Positions 42,274 to 55,614 are shown, counted from the first letter of the stretch. The stretch is DNA of 64,000 bases from Paralichthys olivaceus (GCF_024713975.1 NC_091094.1:15595001-15659000), one strand, 5' to 3'. The notes: generated from the sequence alone by a model not told the origin. Program-made: numbers and translations.

Positions 42274-45200
42274 CTATTCCTCCTCATCCTCATCCTCTCT
42301 GATCTTCACCTTCACTCTGTGCCAGGCGTTACTCAGGACACCCCTCAGGTTCCAGATGGGAGCCACTGTGTCCGGCTGCATGTTGTAGCTGTTGTCAACT
42401 GCCTTGCAAACTATCTCAAGATCCTGAGCTTCAGGGGGAAGAGGAGCCGTCACTTCCCACAGCTTCCAGGCCCAGGCTCGTCCTGTTGGAGGTGCAGGTT
42501 CGGCTGCTTGCCCCTTGTCACCGGTCCTCAGTTGGGCCACTTGCCACGTCTTTCCTCCATCTAGAGAAACATCCACACGTACCACCTCTCTGCCCCCACC
42601 ACTCCAGGCATAGCCCTTAACAATCACCTCTTCCTCCGACCGATCGACCACAGCACCGTCGGCCGGTGTGGTGATGGCAGACTGAATGGGCAGCTCTTGA
42701 ATGGCCGGTGCAGATTTGAAGTCCACTGTGTCCCAGTCGGTCCCGGGGGAAAAACCCTTGTAGTCGTTCTGCTGCCAGTGGCTGCTGCTCTCCTCTGCGC
42801 TCACGATGATCTTCCCAAGCCATTTAACATTACGTGCACCCACTGTGCCCGGCACCACAACACGGACAGGGAAGCCGTGGTCTGCAGGAAGCTCCTTGCC
42901 ATTCATTTCATAAGCCAGCAACACATCGCCTTCCTCACCAACCGCCTTGTTCAGAGGGATTGAAGCACCATAGGTCGTACCTGTCACATCCTTGTCCAGT
43001 CCCTCAAACTGAACGTGGCGAGCCCACTGTGCCACATCTGGCCCGTAGCCCGCTGCCAGCAGCACATCCCTGAGGTAAGCGCCGCTCCATGTGGCGTTAC
43101 TGATCGCAGCAATGCCCCAGTTTAGTCCTTTCACCTGCTTGACCGTATTCATCTCAGAACGGCGGTTACCTGCACACTGCAGAGTGGCAGTGACGGTGTG
43201 TTTGGGGAATTTAGTCTTCAAGTCCTCTAAAGACAGCGTCAGAGCTCCTCTGGGTAGTCCCTCCACATGGAGCTGGTAAGATGCCGGGTCCACCTGAGGA
43301 ACTGGTAGGTGGTTTCTTTTGAAGAAGAAAGCCGAGGGAGTGATGTAGCTGTCGGAGAGGATTTCAGGAGGTGGCTCAGCATTGAAGGGCTTCAGGTTGT
43401 TGATGCGCAGGACCGGGTGGCGCTCTGGATCGGAGGAGTAGGGGTCAGATGATTTCACAGCCTGTTGCTTCTTCAGCTCCTCTGCACTCAACTCACCGAC
43501 CTTGTATTAAGCACGGACACAGAAGCGTCATTATAATTATAACCAATGTCACAAGCAATCACATAAGCCAGTCTGTAATGACTGTAATGAGAATGGATAC
43601 AGTCAACAGTCACTCCCGGGTCTGCAGTGGACACAGGTTTTTATTTGACAGAACGCAGTAAAGCTTTGCACTTTTTGTCTTCAGTGAAATGCAAATGCAA
43701 GATGGACAAAATCAAAAAGGACAACAGGCTCAAATCCCACAGACATCTCCCAGAAACCCTGAGGCTGCTTTCAGACATACACTGAACTTTCTCCTGACAT
43801 TATCCAGAGGGCCTGTGTGTGAAAATGTTCAGAGTCAGTTATTCTGGACATTCTCCTGAACTTTTTGTGCCAGCCCCCAAGTAAAATCTCAGAGTGAGCC
43901 CATGTGAGAATACAGTTTGAAATCACCACCCCAAATCAGACATCATGTCCTACCTCCTGCATGGACGACACTTTTCATGTTGTTGTGAATACGTCTAACC
44001 TGGACAATCTCCTGCTGCATTATTTATATATGAAAAGCAAAGTTTGTTTTTGAGAAAAGACTTTAGAGACTAACCCCAGACTGTAAATGTATATAAATCT
44101 CTTTATATTTATCATAGATTAAGCATTAACATTATTAAATGAAGGTTTATGTGTGACTTGGTGTTTTTGTAATTAAAATGTTCTGAAAAATATATATTTT
44201 TTTCTATTAATGTTATATTCATACATTTGCAGTAGTTAATTATTGTTGTATGATAACCAAGCACATATCCTCATCAATAACAATAGGTCCAGTTGGTCAG
44301 GAAACATGCATTATCAAATGATCAGAAAAGTTTTAATAGAATAGAAAAATGTAATAGAATAGAAAGCTTTATTGTCATTGCACAAATTTGTACAACAAAA
44401 TTTGTTGTGCAGCACCTAAAAAACGATACATATAAGATAAGAGTATAGTTCGATTATCTACAACTTTATTTGGAGGTAAAACCACAAGTTATTTCCCCCA
44501 CGTGGTTGCTACGACAGGTCAAAGTTGAACAAGAACGTCTGTAAACTGTAATGTTTGTTAACTTGGACTTTTCACCTTTTCTACTTTATAAATTTCACAA
44601 TCAGTTAAATTATAAATAGAAACCACAGATGTGCTCACCTTATATTCTGAGAGCATTTTCAACACGTGTTCCTGGTTGTGCACAGCATACAGCGCCCAAA
44701 AGGGTTCAATGGCCCCACCTGCAGCCAACATGATTTTATCCCCACCGGGGTGCATGGCCACAAACTCAGTGATGTCATAGACGCCGCCTTGGTAAGTGAC
44801 CCACACGCCATCCTTCAGAGAGCGATGCTTTGTGACTTCTTCCTGGCTGATGATGGGAAAAGATATGGTCGTCTCTAAGGTCGGAGTTCTGACGGTGTCC
44901 ACCTGCTCAGCCTGTAGGAGGGAGAGACAGATAAGTGGCCAATTCTGAGAGTGTCTGACGGAGTATGCTGTTAATTAGAGCGCGACCAATACATCAGTTG
45001 AGCAATTATATCAACTGATATGAGCCTTTAACAGAGATAAACAATGCAGAATTTATATTTACATTTAATGTAAAACATCTGTTTATTATTTATATAGAAA
45101 TGTAAATAGTTGGTTGCATTTACAATAAAGTTTATTGTTAAACTGTAACAAGTTAAACTGTAAGTATCAATTACAGAATCAGAAATCAGAAATTTTAAAA

Positions 45201-46195
45201 AAATCAGTTGGGCTCTATTGTAAATACATGGTACAGCTATGTAAAAAAAAAACATTTGGGTTATTCAACCCCTTTTGTAATTTTCTGACATCACACTGCA
45301 GCATCACACCACCATGAGCCAAGAGGCCTCAGTGCTGATTGTGCAAACAACATTCTTGTCGACCAGGTGATATTTATTCTTAAAGCAGCAGCCTCATGTT
45401 ACTGAGCTGTTGATCTTTTTTTTCTTTTTTTTACTTTGATCTGCTCATGACTTTTTGAGCAGATACCAACTACTAAACGATGCAAGCCCTGGGTAACATG
45501 TAAACAGGTATATGAATGGGATATTCTATTAGCAACTCATGTAAACATCATAGATCAGAGTTATGTCTTATTCCAAATAAGGCCAAAAGTCTGATTCTTG
45601 ATGTCCATGTAAACATAGAGTGCCCATATGCTGATTCACAAATAAATGGATTTTGAATGAACCATCAAACAATGCTATCTTCTGGATAATTAATGTAAAA
45701 AATTACAAGATGACTGATCTACATAGACTGTCTTCACAGATCTTATCTGCCACTAACCTTGTGCTTGTGGAGGCCATAAGCCAGTACAGCCCCTGTACCA
45801 GCGAGCAGTCCTGCCAGGCCATGTCTCCAGCTGGGACTGTGGGCATGCTGGTACGATCTCTGGTCGTCACCGCTGCTGTTGCTCCAGAGCCGAAACGCGC
45901 AGGATGCCACAGCAGGTGCCACCGGATGTCTGTGATAATGAAAACAACTGAAGGAATTTTTTATGCCGATCAAACTCATTAGATGGTGAGTATGTGTCTA
46001 TTGATAGAAATTCAATAAGATTAGTATGTTCACAAAAAAGGACACAAACATAAAAACTGGATAAATATAAAAGTCAGACTATTGTTAACAGCTGGATTAT
46101 CCTTCATCATATGCGTATTTTGTTCCATTGCTGTACCTTTGAGTGCTGACAGGGCCAAATCGAGTCAGGCTGTGGCAGCGTCTGAGAAGCAGCAT
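42274..46195 (-). CDS. suox: Sulfite oxidase, mitochondrial
   Basis: Coding exons in gene order: 46195-46137, 45929-45758, 44911-44639, 43500-42274; in phase, 576 aa (human about 545). The N-terminus [20 protein letters not shown] is a basic mitochondrial targeting sequence, followed by a hydrophobic stretch [16 protein letters not shown]. The cytochrome b5 heme domain (about 95-168) has axial His131 in HPGG and a second His in YAVHN (155). The large single last exon holds the molybdopterin domain, with active-site Cys277 in [12 protein letters not shown], and the C-terminal dimerisation domain ending [11 protein letters not shown] plus an acidic tail. It oxidises sulfite to sulfate in the intermembrane space, passing electrons to cytochrome c, the last step of sulfur amino acid breakdown. 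All key residues are present. Confidence 0.98.
43755..43920. repeat. Possible degraded MITE in suox intron
   Basis: The words GAGGCTGCTTTCAGACATAC, TCTCCTGACATTATCCAGAG and TATTCTGGACATTCTCCTGA recur in short variants within 160 bases and recall a common fish element. The ends are not clear. Confidence 0.3.
44334..44416. repeat. Interspersed repeat fragment (AATAGAAAGCTTTATTGTCATTG type)
   Basis: A tandem-like AATAGAAT stretch is followed by AGAAAGCTTTATTGTCATTG, CACAAATTTGTACAACAAAA and GTTGTGCAGCACC. This order is a frequent fish interspersed repeat. It lies in the suox intron upstream of the last exon. Confidence 0.5.
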
Positions 46196-46200
46196 TGCAT
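46165..46200 (-). other. Upstream ORF overlapping the suox start codon
   Basis: An ATG at 46200 lies five bases before the suox ATG at 46195, in another frame. It reads 11 residues ([11 protein letters not shown]) and stops with TGA inside suox codons, so a ribosome starting there would bypass the main start. Its context is weak (T at -3), while the main ATG has G at -3. The exon begins at 46207 after the acceptor ctccag. Confidence 0.6.
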
Positions 46201-46207
46201 TGATCTT

Positions 46208-48759
46208 CTGGAGTTGAGGAAAAATGGTAATTTCAGTGTTGCAACAAACAGCACCTTACAATAAAGTTCTTTTTTAATGAACAAGTTACTGAATTTCAGC
46301 TCATTTTGCAATACAATATGACATCTGATGGCTTAAAGAGGAATAAGCTCATAGAAATGACTGACATTCAAGAAAAGTCAAAGGATGACTAAAACAGTTT
46401 TTTCTTGCTCATCCAGTCAATATGCCTGAAGTTCCGATTCATCTCTTAACCCTGTGAGCAGGGCCTGGTCCCCTGCAGGTTGGAAGTCTAAGGTCAAGAG
46501 CAAACAAATGTTTGCTAATGTGGCTAATCTTTACAGCTAATCTTTATTTTCCATCCAGATTTACATAACTGTTCCTGTTAACCTCCAGCAGCATCAACAT
46601 GCCTTACATGTGTTTAACATGAGACTGTGCAGTGAGTCAGAGTTAAAGAGGCTGCGACCATCCCTCTGAAAGCCGGACTCATGAGTGAGGATCTAACAAA
46701 GCAGAGCACTGTTTTTCCCAGCATGTGATGTAGTTAAAACATGAACCTTTAAACCCTTCTACTCCTCCTCACCCGGCCAACCAGCAGTTACTTCAACCAG
46801 CGAGAGGAGCCAACCCGGTGAGGGGGAGTGAACACACAGAGGAGAGCTGGGCTTTATCCCCCTCCTCCCTCACCACACACATTAATGTGTAACACTATTA
46901 TGGTAAACATGGACACACTGTCCAGCATCCTGTTAAGAAACAAAATATTACTTTTTAATGAGAAATGTCATTAAAAAAGAATGTGTCTTCTTCTGTTGAC
47001 GATACCCTGACATTTCCACATCAAGAAAATAAGTTATGACTCAGGTAGGGCTGACCCAAAACCTTGGAAGCTTTGGCTGTTGCAATGTAATTAGTATATA
47101 AAGAGTGATGATGCGTTTCCACGTCCTCCCACTACCCAGAAATGAAGCAAGAATTTCCCGGATAGGAGCACTGCCATGTTAAGCATTTATAGCCAGTCTG
47201 TGCAGTAGCGATCAGAGGATGGAGCGATACATACACTCAACCAATCATGAGTCCATCTCAGCTGTCAATCATGATGTTTCAACCCATTATTGTTGCAAAC
47301 AACTAAAACCAAACTTATAATGAATAAGTCGAGTGCCAGATATGCCAATGAAAACACAGCAAAACAACAGTTTGGCACGTTACCTGCAAACTCTATGTAA
47401 CAGCTGACTCATCTTGCAGGCAGCTGCCAAATGTTTTTTTCTACTTTATCTGATGTGAGTGCTGCCTGCATGCTGGCAACATAACCATGTTTATGTGGAC
47501 CCTTTGAACTATTTTTGACCCTTTACGGACAAACTATTTATCATGAAAATAATCAGCAGATTTATCTGTGATAAATAAAAAACTTTTGCAGCCCAACACT
47601 TTTATTTAATTATATTTTAGGCCTTTTATGTCTGTGTTTACAGAAATCTGCAATTCCCTAACCTGACTTGAACCGTCACATCATCTTTTCTGTCATTTGT
47701 GTGACTGTGTCCCGCTGATAAAGGCTGCAGCTCGTCAAGCGGAAGGCGGAGCAGCATTTTTTGGATGTTTTCATGCACATATTGTGGATAGCCCTGGTAT
47801 CTTTGACAGGTGATTATCTACAGCCACAAATGTGCCCGTCAAGCTTACCTTGAGCTTCTGCCAATCTATTAGTTATGATGAATTTTGCAAACATTATCTG
47901 CATGTTACAAAATTAGTTAAAAGTCTTATCTCCCTGAAGGTTACAGAGAAGCTGGGTCTCTGTGTGAGATCAGCAGATTGAGGCCGGCTTGTTATCACTA
48001 GAGTGTCATTTAATGAGAAATGTTGTGAAGATTAGCTGTAAAAGTAATTTTTCATCCAGATTTTTTCTCTCTTTATGCAAATATGATATGTTAACTGTCA
48101 GTTTGAAGGAATGATGCTAACTCTTCTTCGTCCAGGAGGCAAGTGAATGTCGTTCAGTGTCAGTTCACTTTTATGAGTTGTATTTCTGCCTTAAAGATAT
48201 TTGAACTTGTAAAAAGGACTGGAATGTTGCAATTTACTGTCAACTAATGTTGACTGCATAGACAGAATTATATATTCACAAATGTGCCAGGGGGGTGGGG
48301 TCCCTTGCCCCAGCTGAAATCTGATTGGTCCCTGAAGTGCCAAGTTAATTAGTGAAATAAATTAGTCTCTAAGAAACAATACTTAAAATAGTTATGACCA
48401 TTTACAAAAAGAAAATTCGATGCTTTTTTAAAGTAAACAATTTGCTTGAACAACGAACAACTATCAAAATATATGAATTGAGGTGCGTTTTAGCTCAAAG
48501 CTCTGGAGCGAACAGTGAACAGGAATGACTTCAGCGTGCTCTCACTGAATCAGGACCTGTGTGTGGACATATGATCGGCTCCTCTGTATAGACTGTGGCC
48601 GCTTAATGGTCCCTGGTTAAGAGAAATCCCAGTTCGGCCACTGTCTATTTATATCATGAAGCTGGACGCATGTGCTGGCTGCAGTCGCCTCGCATGTTGT
48701 GTGGACACATGCTAACACCCTGAGAGACCTTCTGAGAGCATGAGAGCAGAGATCAGTCT
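46208..48759 (-). other. Inferred first intron of suox
   Basis: No coding exon is seen. The acceptor just right of 46207 shows that a non-coding exon lies further upstream on the - strand. Content is AT-rich, without a repeat that I can name. Confidence 0.45.
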
Positions 48760-49260
48760 AACACTGAGCTCAGCGGGCATCGAACTGTGAACATGTCTGA
48801 AGCTGTCGCGCTCAGGCTGCACGCCGAGGCAGCGTTTATCTGCTGGGAGATAACGTCACTGTAATAAAGTTGAGGTCCGTTAGCGACCTGAGGTCTGACG
48901 TCACCCACATCCCCATCATCCTCACTTAGCTAAACTTAGCTAACACTGAAGTTAGCGCGCTAAAGCATCCACAGCAAACCTGCCCCGCGTCACCCACTCG
49001 TTTTAGAAACGTTCACAAACACAAGCAACATCAACCCCGGCTCGTTTCTTCGTGTAAACCGAACCAGAGTCGGGTTAACTCACTTCTGTTGGGCCAGTCC
49101 CTGCGTGTGTCCGGATGTTCTCCTCCGCCGTCACCGAGACGCACAACACAAACCTCCGTATACGTAGCACGGAGCTGAGACGTTCACTGACCCTGCGGCG
49201 TTCAGGAACCCACCTCTGGTTATGTGTTCTCTGCCAAGTCAACCGACCGGTTTCTGCTGA
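48760..49260 (-). promoter_or_regulatory. CpG-rich segment, probable promoter and 5' UTR exon of suox
   Basis: GC- and CpG-rich stretch (GTTAGCGCGC, CCCCGCGTCACCC, ACCCTGCGGCG). On the - strand it contains a good donor, GGCCCAACAGAA followed by gtgagtta, with the exon ending at 49084. This is the only strong donor-plus-CpG segment between suox and mcrs1, so it most likely supplies the first suox exon (about 49240-49084). The start site is not visible. Confidence 0.5.
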
Positions 49261-50903
49261 ACTATCACCCGCCAAATAAAACTTAAAGTTAGAGTTGTAC
49301 AGTTTGAAAACGTCTGTATGCAGCACACTGGCCACTGTTAAATAGTACACTCCTCCTCTTAGGTTCAGTTTTTATTAGTCTGAAACTTTATAAGTGCCAT
49401 CACATGGTTTAATAAAGCTGTATAATCATTCACAAGCCAGTGAGATTTAGTGCTTTATTGTGACAACTTCCTTTGATTTGACCGATTCACAAGACTCATG
49501 GAACAAAGTGCATTTATTACTCAATGATTAAACTGTCAGTGATGGATTGTCTATATTTAAAACTGGATTGCTGCAAAGTACAGATGATATAATTGATTGC
49601 TGAGAGTGGATACAGAAGACAGACATTATGTATTCTGCAAGTACCGCCACAGAATGATCAGGAGCCCACTGCTGCCCTGATCCAGGTCTGAGAGGACACC
49701 AGGACACCATCCACTGACTCACCAGGAGCGTGCCCAGATCTTATCAGGAGTGCACACAGCCACATGGAGGTCTTGAACACTACTGAATCACATTGTGTTG
49801 CCATGATGAAATTCAATAAAGTTGGATCAGCTTGTGATATATATATGTGGTCTCCATATGTGGTCACCATTTACTTCAATTGTATTGGATTTGGCTGCTG
49901 TTTGATGCTGTTTACCCCTGAAACTCCTAAATATGCTTGATGTTTATTATTGCCATATTAACTTTGGTTGGAAATATAAGTTTAATGTCACATTTCTGAA
50001 TTATGTTTTGCCAAAGAGTAGTTTTAACATTTTTATATATGTTTTTACATTTCCCCTTTAAGTAGTTTATGTTTTTACCCATCTGTCTGTTTGTCAGCAG
50101 GATTACACAAGAACACCTGAATAGATTTCTTCAGAACTTGGAGGAAGGATGGGACATAGGCCAAAGAAGTTTTGATCCAGATCTGGACATAAGGGCAGAT
50201 CCAATATTTTTTTAGCACTTGCTTTGCAAAAACGTGATAGGGCATTTAATCTTGGTGGAGATAGGTGCTCTGCAAGCATCCTTCTTATCTCCCCATCTCC
50301 ATTTAATCTATGAACTCTGACTGGTCAATATTAATCTTATCAAAATACAGTATGGCATCAATATTTATTTGTTTTTTGACAGTTAGAAAGATTCAAAAGG
50401 TTTTAGCTGATTTCCTGTAATGGGATATGAGTAACAATTATTCAGTGTATTTCATCATGTTAGCGTAAGGATAGATGCCAGAATCTTTTCCAAATGCAGG
50501 ATGTGTTGTTTCATGTAGTATTTGTCTTGTTTATATCTGAAACAACAAAATGATTGTAAACAAAACATTGTGAACACAAGTTTGGTTTTTGAAAAAGCTT
50601 TTACTGCAGCATTTAAATACAATATTCTGAAAAACTGGAAAAACAAGGCTCTACCATGAGAGTATCTACATTACAACATGGAAAATGTTCAAACACCAAG
50701 TGAGAACCTGTTACTATTTAGTTCCAGGGTTAAGCAGTAGCCTGTTGACAAGTTCACATGTGAGGTTAACATAGCTGTTGTCAGTCTGAGTCTTGGTAAC
50801 GGTGCTGTGCTTTGTTAAGCCCTCTTCTCAGCAGAACGTCTGACTGGTCCATTCATCTGCCAGTGTGTTCTGTCTAATAATTCTTGTGCTTGGTCGCGGA
50901 CAT
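49261..50903. other. Spacer downstream of mcrs1
   Basis: Part is the mcrs1 3' UTR; a candidate - strand AATAAA lies at 50364-50369. A family-A repeat copy is at about 50070-50285. No further coding exon is supported. Confidence 0.5.
50070..50285 (+). repeat. Dispersed repeat family A, copy 8
   Basis: GTTTGTCAGCAGGATTACAC, AGAACTTGGAGGAAGGATGG, GACATAGGCCAAAGAAGTTT, GATCCAGATCTGGACATAAG, GTGATAGGGCATTTAATCTT and GGTGGAGATAGGTGCTCTGC occur in the family order. It is among the better preserved copies. Confidence 0.75.
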
Positions 50904-53900
50904 TCACTGCTGTGTCATCTTGGCTGCTTCAGCTTTTATTAGCGAGATAAGTTCCAGGTTAATTAGAAACACAAAGCGGAGACCTGCGATCTGAAGAGAA
51001 AGACACAGTATGTTAGGGCCATGCTTGTTGACTCAGTACCACTTGAACATATTATAGTAGTTTCATTTGAAATCCTATACGACTTGGTTGGATCACAAAC
51101 ACACCTCCACCACTGAGTTGTTATTGAGTTTCCACTTGTTGCCCGACAGGACTGGTCTCCCATCAATGTAAATGGGTCGTCTGCCCTCGTTGGCGATGAA
51201 GAAGTCTCCATTATTCTTCAGTTTAATAATTCCTGTAAACAGCAACGCACAGAGTAACCATCATTTTTTTATTTCATAAATCATGGTTTGTAGATGGTTG
51301 GTAGTTGTGTTTTCTGTCAACAGAAATCCCAGGTTTAGGTAATTTGCAACACTTAAACTGTTTTCAGTAAGAACTCCTAGGTTTCCCTTTCACATATGAA
51401 GAAAGCAGCAGGAGATAATCTGTGTTCACAACAACAGGAAAATGCAGAGCATGCAGGAAGCAGGACGTTATGTAGGAACTCCACTGCAGGGTGCATGCAT
51501 TTTTATTTAAAGCATATTGACAACAGCGCTGACTCGTATCACCAAAAGCTTGAAAATCTGTGTCTTAATTAGTTGACATCTTTGCTCCAACTTATACATT
51601 TATATATACTTAAGAAGAATATATGTGCCCCAATCTGAATGCTGTGAAGAAGCTTTTGAATCCTGCTTCCACTGGTCAAAATACAGGATAAAGTTTGACG
51701 AGCTCTACAGTGGAGATGAGCAACATTTTTTTATTTCAGAAGAAATATCTATTACAAAGCTTACACCTTGTACAACTCGAATGTCACTTTAATTAATCTT
51801 CAGAACAAAAAATCTCAACATCCAAACGCTCAAAAATAAAACTTCAGTTGTGGGAAGGCTTCATTGGATTTTGTTCAGTTGTTCCTGTTTCTCAGGTGCT
51901 TTCAGTAACAGGAAAATATTTTAGAATAGTGTTTTAAATGTGATGTTACAGCCTGACACTGAATGAGTTTACTCACCTTGTTTTCTTGATATTTTCCAGG
52001 CAGGTCCTTCTAGTGACAGATCCACATCTATCTGTTTGTCCTTGGTCGCCCTGCCCAACGTAATCTGTGTAAAAAAAAAACCAATTAGCATCACAGTGAA
52101 AATACATCTCCACAGATAAAAAAAATCCCTTTGACTATATCCTTCCTTTTTCGCCACTCTAGTGTGTGCACTGCATCACTGTTACAACTGAAAGGAGATT
52201 AATTACCTCTCTTGATCTCATGAGGTAGCGTACCATTCGTCCTCGTAGTGCTGCCAGTGTCTGGTTATCAAAGTCAGGCATGCTCATCCCTGGAGACACA
52301 TATGAACATTAATTAGTTCCACAGGCTAGATTTACCAGAACAAATAATAAAAGCCATAAGCTTGTCCTTGGCTAGAGAAACTCTACATACCTGTGATACT
52401 GTCCACGAGAACCTGCCAACGAGGCAACTCCTGCTCTAACTGTCTGATCTCCCTTTTCTGGTGGCGATCAGAAATCATCAGCTCTGAGAAATCAGTGACC
52501 ATAAAATCCATTAGGACATTTCTGTCTCTAATAATAACAACGTAATAAAGAATCTGTTTTTATAATGATTTCTTACCGTGTTCCAAAACTTCATCTCTGC
52601 TCTCCCTGTGGGAAAGGAAACATGATCAGTTTTGAAAACTCATGAACATACAATATGTTACTGAGTAGCGAGTACATGGGAAAAAAACATAAATACTGAA
52701 ATCTAAATGAATGTCTTACTTTAACTTTACATCATCAACCATCTGCTCAGCATCAGAGAAGTTGAGGACCTGGTCCCCTTTAGGAAGAGGCTGGACTGCA
52801 ACACACAATAAAAACCAAAAAAGCCATTAAATATAGAGCCCATCACATTGTTTCTGAAAACTGACATCAGGGGCTTTCTTGTAAAACAGAATGACGACTA
52901 TCAATAAGAGTGAATTAGTGCAGGCATATTTGCAATTCACTGCAGTATAAAAGTAGGTATATGATACCAAAATAGATGTTTCTCATAAATTTAAACTGCC
53001 ATTGTAATTAGCAATGTACCAGTATTGGTACAAATGGGTGGGAAAATAAACTCACCACTCTGGTCATCCAGTAGGTAGTACTGCTTTAACAGCTGCCAGT
53101 GCACCAGTAAGCTCTTGGGAGTGCGAGATGGGTGAAAGACACCAGGGTGCTTGCTAAGAAGCTCTTGGAACACGTCCAGTTTAGGCTGACTGGTCTGTTT
53201 GGGGAAAAATTTGGTAGATAATTTATGAGTACAGATGTTAAATGTGTAAATGCAAGTGATGGATAAAAATGTTCCAAAGGAAACAATTTCACATACCGAA
53301 CCAATCTTTGCCAGCAGTACCTCCTCAGCCTGACTGAAGAGGGCTTTACTTTGAATTGCTGCAATGGCCTCTGGGTGAAGCTGCCGCATGGCCTGCCATG
53401 CCAGCCTAACCAGGCCGACAACAAAGAGAATGAGATTCAAAGATACTGCAGAGTGTCAAAAAGTTTAATACAGAAACTTGGAACGGGAGCTAAAGGTGTC
53501 TTAGACTCTTACTTTGAAATGACAGGATCGTAGAGCAGAGCGTACCACCTCTCTTTAATTTCCCGTAAAGTAAAGCGACAGCTGAACTTGACCCCCAGAT
53601 GAACTGAGGTTAGATCTGTTGTCTAGAGAAAGAAACAAATAAGAGATTGGTGGTATGAATGTCACACATTCATTAAGTGACACATTAATACAAGAATCAC
53701 AGAATTATTAAACAATATGGCAATGATTTACATTTTTGAACTCCTCACCTGCAACACTGCATTTATGAGGAGCAGATCATCTGTGGGTTTCCATCGCCCC
53801 AGGTCTTTGGTGATATGTAGAGGTTGCTTGCTTTTCTTCACTCTTTTGGTGATGGGTGGAGGGTTTATTACCATGGCGAGAGGTGGTGTGAGAGTGGTTC

Positions 53901-54432
53901 CTGACTTTGTCACCTGACATAATGTATCAAAGGTACATAAATCATCCATCACACCTTTACATGCTCTATTGCAGCCATTGTTTCCTGATGGAATCTGTGG
54001 ATTTCATGGTGACACAAACCTTTTTCTTCTCACAAGAAGAAAGTTCACTCGCTGGACAGCGGACAGGCTCTATGACAGGAGGGCCTTTGACTCTGCTAGA
54101 TGACTTCACAAGACTGCTTTCTACGAGCTCATCATCAAACTTCTTCCTCTTTATCGACCTGGGGACATGATTTTGTCAACGTTTTTGAAGCACATTTATT
54201 TATGTATATTGCCAACAAAACTATGCTACTGCACAGCTGGACTGAATGTAAAATATACAAGGAAATATATATCAAACCTGGAAGAACTTCTACGTTTGGG
54301 AACACCACTGCCAAATGCTTGTGTTGCTGTCCTTTTCATATCTTTTACTCCCAGCGACTCTTCGTCCTCTGACCGACTCTGGGCACCAGAGACTGCCATA
54401 GATGCACCAACCACAGGGTCCCCTGCTTGCAT
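50904..54432 (-). CDS. mcrs1: Microspherule protein 1 (FHA-domain chromatin factor)
   Basis: Coding exons in gene order: 54432-54278, 54158-54020, 53913-53749, 53622-53513, 53405-53297, 53194-53056, 52795-52720, 52605-52577, 52483-52391, 52289-52207, 52064-51977, 51232-51105, 50990-50904; in phase, 466 aa (human about 462). A Ser/Lys-rich N-terminus (SRSEDEESLG, PKRRSSSR) comes first. Next are the basic stretch KRVKKSKQP and the MCRS N-terminal domain (DLGRWKPTDDLLLINAVLQ onward). A coiled region (RHQKREIRQLEQEL) follows, and the C-terminal FHA domain has ITLGRATKDKQIDVDLS and GRRPIYIDGRPVLSG. In the family it is a nuclear and centrosomal protein, a subunit of INO80 and NSL complexes, and binds phosphothreonine partners through FHA. 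The ATG is the first codon after a 3' splice site. Confidence 0.98.
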
Positions 54433-55164
54433 CTGTTATGTCACAAAATGAAACACATCAGGGAATCCTGCAGATATCTCAGTGTAGAGGAGCAGGACGA
54501 TTTGACTAGATATCCTTTACTGAAGATCACATTATGAGTCATAAATATAAGCGTTTCCTTAGTCTAGAATGCAGACAACTGTGACTATAGTATAGTTACA
54601 ACATTGAGCAAGAGAGTTATGCAAGAATGAGGTGATCAGAGACTCTGCGGAAGAATAATCATGAAAACGTCGGCCTATGCTTGATCATCGATGTTATCCC
54701 ATGACAGTGATCATGCTAACAACGCTGTATGGTGTGCTGTTTACCCTTTAGCTCAAGTAGAAACACGTGTTAAAAGGCACGTACTACGTCCCAAAGTACA
54801 GAATTGAAATCCTAGTTGTTCTTTTACATTTGTGTGAGAATCCTGTCGCGCCTGTGTGGAAGTCAAGAGGAGGGCCAGGCTAATCGATTAGCCACGTCTT
54901 TTGTTTACATCCTACGTTAGCCACAGCCTCTCCCGCTGCCTGCCATAAGAAACATTTAGCATGATAGGAATCGCGGTGGTGTGTAAAAGAGCCGAACTAC
55001 ACACTGTTCCATCACAATCTGTTTGGTTAGACGATACTATCTGATGAAAAACTATCGAAATCCGCTGGTTGGTGCTAAGTAGCTAGCACAAGCTTAGCTA
55101 AGACGGAAGCTAACGATAGCTAGCGATAGTAGCTAATACAAACAGCTGCAGTCTCGTCACTGAC

Positions 55165-55320
55165 CTTTTCTCGTTAATTCTCTCCGTTATGATATCCGGT
55201 CCGTCAACTGCAGTCTGTAGTCTGTCGGTACTTGTTATCAGCAGCTTGTTCGCTTCCTACATGACGAACTGACAACACGAGTTTGTGGATTTGACGTACG
55301 ACTATTAGCATTAGCTTCGC
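55165..55320 (-). promoter_or_regulatory. Probable 5' UTR exon and promoter of mcrs1
   Basis: On the - strand the sequence ACGAGAAAAG is followed by gtcagtga, a usable donor, so an exon ending at 55165 could join the exon that begins at the mcrs1 ATG (54432). Several CpG occur here. The joined context AAAAG before ATG gives A at -3. The right border is a guess. Confidence 0.5.
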
Positions 55321-55480
55321 GGCTACCTTCTACTTGTGAGCTCTGATCACGGAGCTGTAGCGCCACCTGCTGGAATGGAGTTTAGACCTGGCGCCAAAGA
55401 GAGGAGCTCTGTCACAAGTGTTTGACACTGACTTCATTCTCACACTATTTTTATTTTATCAAGTTTATAACATGTTGCTC

Positions 55481-55494
55481 TTTCTCTCTTTCTC

Positions 55495-55538
<44 letters not shown>

Positions 55539-55540
55539 TC
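55481..55540. repeat. (CTTT)n microsatellite
   Basis: Sixty bases of CTTT/TTTC units, imperfect at the left edge and perfect to the right, ending at GTGG. Confidence 0.95.
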
Positions 55541-55614
55541 GTGGCTTATTGCACCGTCACACACAACAGTAGAGCCTGATCGATGTGGATTTTGTGGGTC
55601 GATGCTGATAATGA

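Noticed and set aside
42250-43661. Several + strand open frames of 62-104 codons opposite suox
   Set aside because: They are the antisense reading of the conserved, uninterrupted suox last exon.
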